Assembly: GCF_000169095.1 (NCBI RefSeq) | Contig: NZ_AAVU01000001.1 | Coordinates: forward strand, 242,112-306,111 | Direction: 5' to 3' | Length of the DNA: 64,000 bases | Source of the DNA: Lyngbya sp. PCC 8106 | GTDB lineage: Bacteria; Cyanobacteriota; Cyanobacteriia; Cyanobacteriales; Microcoleaceae | In this document: piece by piece, positions 27,641 to 36,800 of the stretch | Layout: each line of letters begins with the position of its first letter | Position numbering within the stretch: position 1 is the stretch's first letter | The notes under the pieces: model-generated | Databases searched by the model: none | The model's input: the letters and a program-made list of their open reading frames with translations, nothing else | What the model was told of the DNA's origin: nothing | Made by a program: the position numbers and the translations under genes

Positions 27641-27739
27641 TACGTCACTCTAGTTTTATTCTACAGTATGTAGAACATCCAAAATTGAGTCATATAAATA
27701 GAGCTAAAAATCGCAACTCACTTTCTAATCCGTTAAAAT

Positions 27740-28366
27740 TTAGGAACTAGGAGTCAGTTGAGGAAAAGATTCGTGCAGAGCTAAATATTGAGGCTTCACC
27801 TCAGTTTCTAACATAAAATTACCCTGTTGACCATAAGCTTCAATTAGAGCTTGATGAGCCAGTTGAGCCGTGACTTGAAATTCCTCCATTGCTTGAGAGT
27901 AAGCATTTTCCCTTTGTTTTACAGTCTCAGCCAATGATTCTAAGCGTTTTAAAGCAGCAGTGGCTTCGAGCTTCCGTTGGTTAATTTGAGGTTCGAGCTT
28001 TTTGAGTTCCTTTTGTTTAAAAGCTAAAGTTTCCTTTGCTTTTATTAAGTTTTTGACTCGTTCCTTTTCACCTTTGAGAGACTGAAAATGGAGTTCCAAA
28101 CGCTCCTCTAAAGGCATGAATCGATGAGGAGGTTGAAAGACTGAAGGAATTTCGAGTTGAGAGATGGTATCCGTGAGTTGTTGGATATCAATCTGAAGTT
28201 GGGAGAATTGCTCTGAGAGATTAGATAGAGATTGCACAGGTTCACAGGTTGAATACACATCAGAGGAAACGAGGGTTGATGAAATTGGGTTCAGGGGTTG
28301 AGACTTGACAGCCATAATTAAAGTTTGTTCGTCTTTGGATCGGTTTTCAACGATGCCCCCTGACAT
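27740..28366 (-). CDS. Coiled-coil hypothetical protein
   Basis: A 208-residue soluble protein with no recognised family. Residues about 45-75 and 90-165 are strongly coiled-coil-forming (SEQFSQLQIDIQQLTDTI; then LKGEKERVKNLIKAKETLAF and KELKKLEPQINQRKLEATA). A proline-containing break (PSVFQPPHRFMPLEERL) separates them. No signal peptide or membrane helix is seen. An AAGGAT sequence upstream of the first ATG favours that start; a Met at residue 18 (MAVKSQPL) is an alternative. It lies downstream of the RTX gene on the same strand but is separated from it by a terminator and 514 bases, so it is likely independent. A structural or scaffolding role is possible. Confidence 0.65.
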   Translation of the reverse strand: MSGGIVENRSKDEQTLIMAVKSQPLNPISSTLVSSDVYSTCEPVQSLSNLSEQFSQLQIDIQQLTDTISQLEIPSVFQPPHRFMPLEERLELHFQSLKGEKERVKNLIKAKETLAFKQKELKKLEPQINQRKLEATAALKRLESLAETVKQRENAYSQAMEEFQVTAQLAHQALIEAYGQQGNFMLETEVKPQYLALHESFPQLTPSS

Positions 28367-28880
28367 TCAGGATAATCCTTCTCAAATACTGATTTGTGTT
28401 TAGATGTAATGCACCCTTAGAAATATCCTGAATAATCGGGAATAATTCCTGTTCAAAATTAAAACGTCTATAAATGCTGTACCAGAACTAAAACTGTCAC
28501 AATTCTGGAACAGAGAAAAGCTTTTACAAAATGTTTGTTAGTTGTTTAACACTATAACAAACTATAACAATTATAAGATCATCTCTAATGAAAATCAAGG
28601 TTTTTGTAGTCAGGAGGTTTGATTTCTTCTCATGGGTTATGGCGGTCTGTCAATGTAGAATTATACTCAGAGAGGCATTTGACTAGAGTCGGTACTTCGG
28701 AAACTCGAAAAAATTGATTAACTGCTATTGTTAGCGGGCTTAGACCCAGTGGAACAGGGACAAGTATATTTAGCGATCATTTCTACGGTTTGATTCTTGA
28801 TTTAAAGTTAGTCATAAAAAAAGTGGGCATCTATTGACACCCACTGACCGATTTAAACAGAAGATATTCCCAAACTTCTA
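28367..28880. other. Intergenic region between coiled-coil and RTX genes
   Basis: 514 bases without a supported gene. It contains the RTX gene terminator at its right side and, presumably, the promoter of the coiled-coil gene. A short direct duplication, ACTATAACAA, occurs twice in tandem near 28550-28570. Otherwise I see nothing. Confidence 0.4.
28815..28845 (-). terminator. Rho-independent terminator of the first RTX gene
   Basis: On the minus strand, AGTGGG (complement of 28840-28845) pairs with CCCACT (complement of 28822-28827) across a 12-base loop, followed directly by seven T (complement of 28816-28822). It lies 36 bases after the RTX stop. Confidence 0.8.
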
Positions 28881-31800
28881 TTAGATAATAATAAAGTCAT
28901 CGCTTAACAATTCAGTGACTCCTGTTACCCCGGAAAGTTGAGCCAGAATCTGGGAATTATCCCCCGTGAGATTATTGCCATCTGCATCATAAATCAGATA
29001 AGTATCGGTACCATCATCAAAAGCAAATATTCCCGGTTCACCTTCAGTCAGGATATTTGTTGAAACATCAGTTTGAACCGTTGTAACAAGATTGATCGTT
29101 GTACCAAACTCCAGTTGAATTTGATCACCATTTGTTGAACCCAAACCCTCAAAATCAGTAATCACATCAAACTGACCTAAACCAATTTGAGTATTAATCT
29201 CATCCGTAGAAATTGCGTTAAACGCTAATCCTCCGCCATCTTCAGGACTCACATATCGGAATAAATCAGTACCGCTACCTCCGGTTAGATTATCTATTCC
29301 TAAACCTCCGGTAATACTGTCATTTCCCACACCTCCAACAATGCTATCGTTATCGTTATCTCCGCTGAGAGTATCGTTTCCTTCCAGACCAACTAAAGTG
29401 TCATTTCCACCCAAACCGTTGAGGTTATCGCTGAGATTTCTTCCGGCGAAAGATTGAGGATTGTCACTAGAAAAGTTGTCTACATTCACTCCAACCTGAG
29501 CGGTATCTATTCCACCCCGACCATCACTAATTGTGTATTCAAACGGACCGAATCCCCGAGTACCGAGCCGAATATATTCTATCAGCGTACCATCGGTAGT
29601 TACCTCGTTAGTACCGACACCTGTTATAGAAGTAATTGTTAACGGATCGCCATCAGGATCGCTATCATTTGCGAGAACATCAATGATGAATGGATCTCTG
29701 TTATTCGTAATAAAAGTACGCTCATCAGTAGCTATCGGAGGACGGTTAATTTCCACCAGCGTTGTTGCAGTATTGCTGTTTAGTTCGCCATCATTCAAAA
29801 CAAATTGAACGGTGCGATCGCTTAAATCTGGATTGGGATCTATGTTATTGTAAATGACTCGTCCAAGTAGCGTTTCATACTGTGCTAAAGTTGCACTTCC
29901 AGTAATATTTAGAATACCCGTTGAACGCTCATAATTCGCTGTTACTCCAGGTAATCCACTGACCGACAAACGCTCATTTTCACCATCTAGAAGATCAACT
30001 AAGGTTACTGTTGCTGAGTTAATATTAGTATTATCTGGGTCAACAATACTGGTATTCCCCACATTAACAACGGCTGTCCCCGTTCCATCCGTTGTAAAAA
30101 TAGTAGCGAAGTTTGTACCGTCTGTAGTCGTATCTACATCCAAGAAAGGCGGGTCATTAACAGCAATAATATTAATGCTGGAAGTCGCCGTATTACTATC
30201 AACCTCACCATCGTTTAAAGACACTTGAATAGTGCGAGTTGTGGTGTTTGGATTTTGAGAGGGGTTATTGTAAACTACTTGACCAATAGCGGTTTGATAC
30301 TCCTCTAACGTTGCCGATCCGGTTAAATCTAAAACCCCGGTTTCACTATTGTAATTTGAAGTAATTTCACCCGGTAACATCCCATTAACCGACAAACTCT
30401 CATCAGTATCGTCTAAAATATTACTCAAAGAAACGGTCGCCGAATCAATATTAGTATCATCCGGATCGACAATACCAACATTCCCCGAATTTGCAATAGT
30501 AACCCCGCCTCCATCTTCGGTAAAGGTATTCGTAAAGTCGGTATTGGTTGCAGTTGTATCAAGATCCAGTTCCGGTGGATCATTAACTGGAATAACCTCA
30601 AGTTGTGTCACCGCAATATTACTATCACTCAAACCATCATTAACTGTCACCTCAATTAAACGAGTTGTATCACTTGGATTTTCCGAGGTATTTTGGTAAA
30701 CAATTTGTTCAATTGCGGTTTGATAATCTTCCAATGGTGCGCTACCTGTCAGTGACAGAATACCCGTAGATGTGTTAAAGTCTGAAGTAATTTGATCCGG
30801 TAAACTTCCGCTAATTAATAAACTTTCAGCATCACCATCTTGTAAGTTGATAATCGCAATTGTCGCCGATTCCAGATTAGGATTATTCAAATCAGCAATA
30901 CTTACAGAACTAGAAATATTAACAGCCGCATCTCCCTCTGTAAAACTAGCATTAAAGCCTGTTCCATCTGCGGTTTCATCTAAATCCAACTCCGGTGGAA
31001 AGTTAACTTGTATGGTTGCATCAGCAACATCACTATTCTCGATACCATCACTAACAACCACCTCAACAACACGGTCTGCTGTATCAGGAGTATCCGCAGT
31101 ATTATTGTAGACAATTTGCTCAATTGCGCCTTCATAAGTGGCGATAGGTGCAGTTCCCGTTAACGTAATGATTCCCGTTTCTGGATTAAAATCACCGACG
31201 GTAATTCCACTGGGTAAAGCACCTGTAAAAGATAACGTTTCGCCCTCATCTAGAGGGTTGGTCAGTGTTACCGTTGCGGAAACCAAATTCGTATTATCTG
31301 GATCGGTAATATTAACTTGATTTCCGATAGAAACCGCCGACTGTCCGACAGTAAAAGTAGTCGTTAAGTTCGTTCCCTCTGCTGTACTATCAAGATCTAA
31401 ATTCGGCGGATCATTATTGACCTCAACATTAATAAAAACGGTTGCGGTTCCGGTTTGAAGATTACTATCAACAGCAGTATAAGTAAACGAATCTGTACCC
31501 GAAAAACCTTCTGGGGGAGTATAAACTAACGACTGACCATTATTGGTAACTGTTCCGCCATTTTCTGTACTACTATCGAACAGACTAATTGTTAGAATAT
31601 CGATCAGTTCACCTGCTGCTAAATCATTATCTAACAGTGCAGTTTTACTGATAGTCAGTTGGGTATTTTGTGTTGATTCTAAGCTGTCATCGCCGAGTTC
31701 TAGAGAGTTTGTACTGGGTGTAGGAGTAGGAGCCGGAGGAGGGGTGGGAGCAGGGGGTGTCGGAGTGGGCGCTGGTGAAGGCCCAGCACTAGGTGTCGGA

Positions 31801-33728
31801 GTGGGTGTGTCTGTTGGTGTCGGTGTATCTGTGGGTGTGGGTGTATCTGTGGGTGTGGGTGTATCTGTGGGTGTGGGTGTATCTGTTGGAGTCGGTGTCG
31901 GAGTGGGTGTATCTGTTGGAGTCGGAGTAGGTGTATCTGTTGGTGTTGGAGTCGGAGTAGGTGTATCTGTCGGTGTTGGAGTCGGAGTAGGTGTATCTGT
32001 TGGAGTCGGTGTTGGAGTATCTGTTGGAGTAGGTGTGTCTGTTGGAGTAGGTGTCGGTTCCGGTTCGGGTATGATCGGACTATCAGGGTTTTCAATAAAA
32101 TCTGTATTGGTGAAATTCGCGTTACTCACCCCTTGGAGAACAGCTAAAAACTCACCTGTATTTTTATCAATTAGAACCGTATTGCTATCTCGCCCTTCTA
32201 TTAATAGATCTTCAAAAACCAGTCCCCCTGTTAACCCAATTTGATCAACACCTTGTTCAAAATCTGTAATAAGATCTGCCTGATCAAGGGTTTGACCGCC
32301 TGTTGTCCCGATAATAATACTCCCACCAGACTCAGACTGATTGAGAACCAAACCAATAGAGAAAATATCCCTTCCTTCACCACCTGTGACAACATCAGCG
32401 CCGCGACCCCCAATTAACAGATCATTACCGATATCACCGGACAAGGTATCGGGGCCTCTACCCCCATTGAGAATATCTTCGCCTTGACCGCCAAAAATCG
32501 CATCGGCGCCAATATCACCACTGAGAACATCATCACCCTGATTTCCGAGAACTTGATCGTTCCCCGTTCCTCCGAAAGCCGTATCATTGCCAATATCCCC
32601 GAAGATAATATCATTACCATCGCCCCCGATCGCACTATCATCCCCTTGACCGCCATAAAGCTGATCATCGCCAATTCCGCCATCAAGGAGATCGGTTCCT
32701 GAGTTTCCAAACAGGACATCATTTTCATCCCCTCCAGAAACAGAATCATTTCCCTCACCGCCAACAACGGTATCATTTCCCTTGTCGCCAAAGAGAACAT
32801 CATCCCCAGTTCCACCAATTAAACTATCATTCTCGCGACCCCCATACATACTATCGGCGCCAACTCCACCCAGCAAAGTATCAGAGTCTTTATCGCCAAA
32901 TAGAGAGTCATCGCCTGCATCTCCTAAAATAAAGTCATTACCTTGACCCCCTCGCAGACAGTCATTTCCTTCACCGCCTTGAATACCATCATTACCCTGA
33001 TTTCCGTTAATCACATCATCGCCCGCATCCCCACTGAGAATGTCATCTCCGGCTAAACCAAAAACGGTATCATCGCCATCAAGTGCAGAAATATTGTCGT
33101 TGAACTCACTTCCTAAAATCGAGTCACCGTCTTCAGTTCCTACCCCTGCGCCTTGAATAAAAATAAACTCAGGTTCTTCGGGTTCTGGTTCAGGTTCTGG
33201 TTCTGGTTCAGGTTCAGGTTCAGGGTCAGGATCAGGTTCAGGGTCAGGATCGGGTTCAGGATCAGGATCAGGTTCCGGGCCAGCGTTGGGTTCCGGGTCA
33301 GGTTCCGGGTCAGGTGTCGGTGTGGGTTCGGGTGCGGGTGTGGGTTCTGGTGCGGGTGTGGGTTCCGGGAGAGTAAAGTCATCCGGGGTAAACAGAAACG
33401 AACCCGCCGGCCCCTGTTCAACATCTCCACCATCTCCAGCGAGGGTTTCAAAACCACCATCTTCTACGGGTCTTAAAACAATCAGTTGTCCGTTTTCAAC
33501 CGATATCGCTTCGAGGTAGTTTTGATTCGGAACAAAAACCAACTGTCCAGCTTGGTTTACTAATGTTCCAAACCCTAATTCTGGTGGACTAATACTCTGA
33601 ACAATACCCGGTGTATCTGTGGGAACAAGAACAGCAACTTCTCCGACAAATAATAATCGATTACTGGGTTGTACTCGTCGGGCAACAACCGCAGAAGTTT
33701 CTGAAACACCAACACCTGTAGAGGTCAT
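28881..33728 (-). CDS. Giant RTX calcium-binding surface protein with cadherin-like repeats
   Basis: A 1,615-residue acidic protein, probably secreted by a type I system and retained at the cell surface. Layout: unique N-domain (1-110, starting MTSTGVGV); Pro/Glu/Asp-rich linker (about 120-187); RTX nonapeptide block GGxGxDxx (about 195-460), forming a calcium-binding beta-roll; Thr-Pro-Asp linker (about 550-680); four or more tandem cadherin-like or Calx-beta-like repeats, each with NDPPxLDLD and TGSAxLxxYxxAIxQIVYNN motifs (about 690-1380); a bacterial-Ig/VCBS-type unit (TSITGVGTNEV); a second short RTX block (about 1430-1490); and a C-terminal domain ending DDFIII. There is no N-terminal signal peptide, fitting C-terminal type I secretion. 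Adhesin, S-layer-like or gliding-related roles (oscillin/SwmA-like) are inferences. It pairs with the RTX gene 122 bases upstream. Confidence 0.9.
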   Translation of the reverse strand: MTSTGVGVSETSAVVARRVQPSNRLLFVGEVAVLVPTDTPGIVQSISPPELGFGTLVNQAGQLVFVPNQNYLEAISVENGQLIVLRPVEDGGFETLAGDGGDVEQGPAGSFLFTPDDFTLPEPTPAPEPTPAPEPTPTPDPEPDPEPNAGPEPDPDPEPDPDPEPDPDPEPEPEPEPEPEPEPEEPEFIFIQGAGVGTEDGDSILGSEFNDNISALDGDDTVFGLAGDDILSGDAGDDVINGNQGNDGIQGGEGNDCLRGGQGNDFILGDAGDDSLFGDKDSDTLLGGVGADSMYGGRENDSLIGGTGDDVLFGDKGNDTVVGGEGNDSVSGGDENDVLFGNSGTDLLDGGIGDDQLYGGQGDDSAIGGDGNDIIFGDIGNDTAFGGTGNDQVLGNQGDDVLSGDIGADAIFGGQGEDILNGGRGPDTLSGDIGNDLLIGGRGADVVTGGEGRDIFSIGLVLNQSESGGSIIIGTTGGQTLDQADLITDFEQGVDQIGLTGGLVFEDLLIEGRDSNTVLIDKNTGEFLAVLQGVSNANFTNTDFIENPDSPIIPEPEPTPTPTDTPTPTDTPTPTPTDTPTPTPTPTDTPTPTPTPTDTPTPTPTDTPTPTPTPTDTPTPTDTPTPTDTPTPTDTPTPTDTPTPTPSAGPSPAPTPTPPAPTPPPAPTPTPSTNSLELGDDSLESTQNTQLTISKTALLDNDLAAGELIDILTISLFDSSTENGGTVTNNGQSLVYTPPEGFSGTDSFTYTAVDSNLQTGTATVFINVEVNNDPPNLDLDSTAEGTNLTTTFTVGQSAVSIGNQVNITDPDNTNLVSATVTLTNPLDEGETLSFTGALPSGITVGDFNPETGIITLTGTAPIATYEGAIEQIVYNNTADTPDTADRVVEVVVSDGIENSDVADATIQVNFPPELDLDETADGTGFNASFTEGDAAVNISSSVSIADLNNPNLESATIAIINLQDGDAESLLISGSLPDQITSDFNTSTGILSLTGSAPLEDYQTAIEQIVYQNTSENPSDTTRLIEVTVNDGLSDSNIAVTQLEVIPVNDPPELDLDTTATNTDFTNTFTEDGGGVTIANSGNVGIVDPDDTNIDSATVSLSNILDDTDESLSVNGMLPGEITSNYNSETGVLDLTGSATLEEYQTAIGQVVYNNPSQNPNTTTRTIQVSLNDGEVDSNTATSSINIIAVNDPPFLDVDTTTDGTNFATIFTTDGTGTAVVNVGNTSIVDPDNTNINSATVTLVDLLDGENERLSVSGLPGVTANYERSTGILNITGSATLAQYETLLGRVIYNNIDPNPDLSDRTVQFVLNDGELNSNTATTLVEINRPPIATDERTFITNNRDPFIIDVLANDSDPDGDPLTITSITGVGTNEVTTDGTLIEYIRLGTRGFGPFEYTISDGRGGIDTAQVGVNVDNFSSDNPQSFAGRNLSDNLNGLGGNDTLVGLEGNDTLSGDNDNDSIVGGVGNDSITGGLGIDNLTGGSGTDLFRYVSPEDGGGLAFNAISTDEINTQIGLGQFDVITDFEGLGSTNGDQIQLEFGTTINLVTTVQTDVSTNILTEGEPGIFAFDDGTDTYLIYDADGNNLTGDNSQILAQLSGVTGVTELLSDDFIII
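31792..32062 (-). repeat. Tandem repeat encoding Thr-Pro-Asp linker
   Basis: About 270 bases of imperfect 18-24-base units of the type GGTGTATCTGTTGGTGTCGG (plus strand), encoding TPTPTD repeats. Units differ mainly in silent or near-silent changes. Such arrays are prone to slippage and copy-number change, which would vary linker length in frame because units are multiples of three. Confidence 0.85.
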
Positions 33729-33850
33729 CCTTTTAACTCCTTTTCTAACAATTTATCTGTAAATCTGAGTACATAAAACAGCTTTTCAAAAAAGGGGGAT
33801 TAGTTAGACTTCTTTGAGTAAAAGTGCTAACAAATCACCCCCCAATTCAA

Positions 33851-36800
33851 CTAGATAATCGTGAAGTCATCCGCAGCAATAATCGTACTAATATTGTCGG
33901 TTGACGGATCAATAGATGAGAGAATTCCCAAATCAAAAGCAGGTAAACTATCATCACTGAGATCCGGATCAAAAGCGAGAACATAGCTACCCGAAAAACC
34001 AGAGTAACTGAGGTTATTTCGATAGACAATTAATGCCGAACTATCATTAGAACCATTTTGGTTTTTGAGTTGAGAATTCACCGCCTGAACATCATCAAAC
34101 GTATCTTGGAAGATGATCAACTGTCGGCCGGTAATATCATCCCCTTCTGAACCTAAGCTACTGATAATAATGCTTTGCAACGGTGTAGATGTACCCACAT
34201 TGGGAACCAAACCGGGGAAATTACTCGTTCCCGAAACAATCAAGAACTGATCATTACCTACCTGATCAAAGTCATTAATAATATCAACCCCTTCACCGGG
34301 ATTGAGATAGTAGAAAACATCATTTCCAGCATCTGAAATCAGCAGATCACCCCCTGCGCCTCCGGCAAGAGTATCATCTCCAATTCCCGCTCGGATTGTA
34401 TCATTTCCGGCATCTCCGAACATCAGATCATTATCTTCCCGTCCAAAGATCACATCATCATTATCTCCACCAAAAATCGAGTCCTGACCCTGTTCCCCAA
34501 TCAAGGAGTCATTGCCCTTTTCTCCAAAGATACTGTCATTTCCGACTCCTCCAGTGATGGTGTCATTACCTCCACTCAGAGAACTAATTCCTGTATCTCC
34601 TACCAGGATGTCATCTCCTTGATCGCCGGAAATCGAATCACTCCCCCGATCGCCATAAATTACGTCGCTATTATCTTGACCGAGTATCGTGTCGTCACCT
34701 TCTCCACCCCGCATAAAATCACGACCCGCACCCCCCAGGACAAGATCGTTACCACCCGGAAGCGTCGGATCCTCCTGGTCTCCGCGTAGGGTATCATCAC
34801 CTGCATTCCCATTAACCGTATCATCGCCAATTCCGCCGACTAGAGAATCACTTCCGAGTCCAGAGGAGAGGTTATCATTACCTTTTCCACCGTCGAGTAT
34901 GTTACTTTCATTTCCACCAATTAAGACATCATTCCCGTCATTGCCTTGGAGGGTGTTGATACCAGCCCCGCCATCGAGTAAGTCATTCCCCGATCCTCCG
35001 ACGAGAGAATCATTCCCCTCTTGACCTAACTGAACATCATCGCCAGAACCCCCGTCAATCACATCATTCCCGGTTCCGCCATCGAGGGAGTCATTACCGT
35101 CTAAGCCTCGAATCACGTCGCGGCCGCCGCCCCCCAAGATGGTATCATCAACGTCTGTACCGATGATCGCTTCACCTAAGTCACCTCCGGTTGTTGCTTT
35201 TCCGGGGATTGTATTTAACGTCCGATCAACCAAAGCAATACTAAATAATGCTTGGGGTAGAGTCCCAATACCATCTGTAACGGCAAATAAGAATCCATCT
35301 TCTCCGGCAGGGCCATCACCATCAAAGCGAATGGAACCGTTATCAATATTTTCCTGAGTAAAGCGATCGCCAACTCGCAAGGCTTGAGTTTGGGTTCCGA
35401 GTCGTAGTAAGTCCCCTCGTTGAGTTCCTTGGGTGATGATGTACTCGACTTCACTGGGGGGATCGTCAGGATCGACGGCTAATAAAATATCTCGGCTAAT
35501 CGTTGTCGCTTGCGGATCGCCTAAGTCTACTACTAAGAGTTGATTATTTGGTAGTTGTGGCGGCTGATTGACGGAAAGTGTTACTAACGCTGTATCGGTT
35601 CGATTGCCAGTATCAGTAATTGTATAGGTAAAGGCGTCGGTTCCCGTAGAACCCGTTGATTGAGGAACATAGGTAAAGACGCCCCCACCTTGGTTGATCA
35701 GTTCACCGCCTGTTGTTGGACTAAAGGCTGTAATTTGAATAACATCGCCATCGGGGTCGGTATCATTGGTCAGGACGTTAAAGGTAACGGGTTGATCTTG
35801 GTTTCTTTTAACTACATCATCATTCGCCACAGGTGGACGGTTGGGGGGCGGTGTGGGTGTTGGATCGGGTGTTGGCGTTGGATCGGGTGTTGGGGTTGGA
35901 TCTGGGGTGGGTGTTGGATCGGGTGTGGGTGTCGGATCTGGGGTGGGTGTTGGATCGGGTGTGGGTGTTGGTGTCAGATCGGGTGTTGGGGTTGGTGTCG
36001 GTGTATCGGTTGGTGTTGGTGTCGGTGTCGGAGGTGTTGGTGTCGGGGTTGGAGGTGTTGGGGTTGGAGGTGTCGGTAAATTATCGAGGGAAACGGAAAC
36101 AAAGTTATCTTCACTCAAGCTTCCACTATCAACCCCCAGCAATACGGCTAAAAATTCTCCTTCTTCCCCTCGACGAATAATAGTATCTCCGGCGTTTTCG
36201 CTACTTTGAGAAATATCAAGATCGCTGAAGTTCAACCCTCCGGCTAACCCAATAAAGTCATCGGGTTGGAAGTCTTGAACAATATTGGCTTCTTCAATAC
36301 TTTGACCCCCTGTTCCTTCGGCGATCGCAAAGGTATCACTTCCAGTACCCCCTGCTAAGGTATCGGCGCCTTCTCCCCCAAACAAAAAGTCTGATCCTAG
36401 TTCACCGGAAATTTGGTCATTCCCTTCTCCCCCTAAAGCTGTATCTGAACCGGTTCCCGCGAAAATGGTATCGTTTCCGTTATCGCCTAACAATGAGTCA
36501 GCGCCATCATTGCCAAAAATCAGGTCTTCGCCACTGCCTCCATAAACGCTATCATTACCTTCATCTCCCCAAACGACATCATTATCTTTATCGCCCAAAA
36601 CCAGGTCATCATCTAAACCGCCTCGTAGAGAGTCGTTGGCTTGTCCGCCATACATCACGTCTCGACCTTGACCGCCGAGTAGAGTATCTTCGCCTAAATT
36701 CCCAAATAAACCATCATCGCCATCATCGCCGACTAAGCGATCGCTTTGTTTTCCGCCATAAATTTGATCATTACCTGTTCCCCCTTCCAACGTATCGTTA

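Larger units (their letters stand above)
25800..27660. mobile_element. IS605-type element with divergent tnpA and tnpB
   Basis: A full element: tnpA (minus) and tnpB (plus) diverge from a 54-base centre. Subterminal hairpins support the limits. At the tnpA side, CCCCGCGTTC (25814-25823) pairs with GAACGTCGGG (25834-25843). At the tnpB side, CGTTC-t-GTTGC (27609-27619) pairs with GCAAC-GAACG (27624-27633). Both stems share CGTTC/GAACG, as expected for the two ends recognised by one Y1 transposase. Exact ends are estimates. Both proteins look intact. Confidence 0.8.

Noticed and set aside
31543..32244. Plus-strand 233-codon frame rich in Gly-Val
   Set aside because: It is the reverse complement of the Thr-Pro-Asp repeat in the RTX gene. 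The Val-Gly composition is a by-product of the repeat, with no start context.
33153..33476. Plus-strand Phe/Arg/Gly-rich frame
   Set aside because: Antisense to the Pro/Glu/Asp linker of the first RTX protein; no ribosome-binding site or domain.
35833..36209. Plus-strand frames opposite the second RTX linker
   Set aside because: Antisense shadows of a low-complexity repeat; composition is driven by the GGTGTTGGATCG units.
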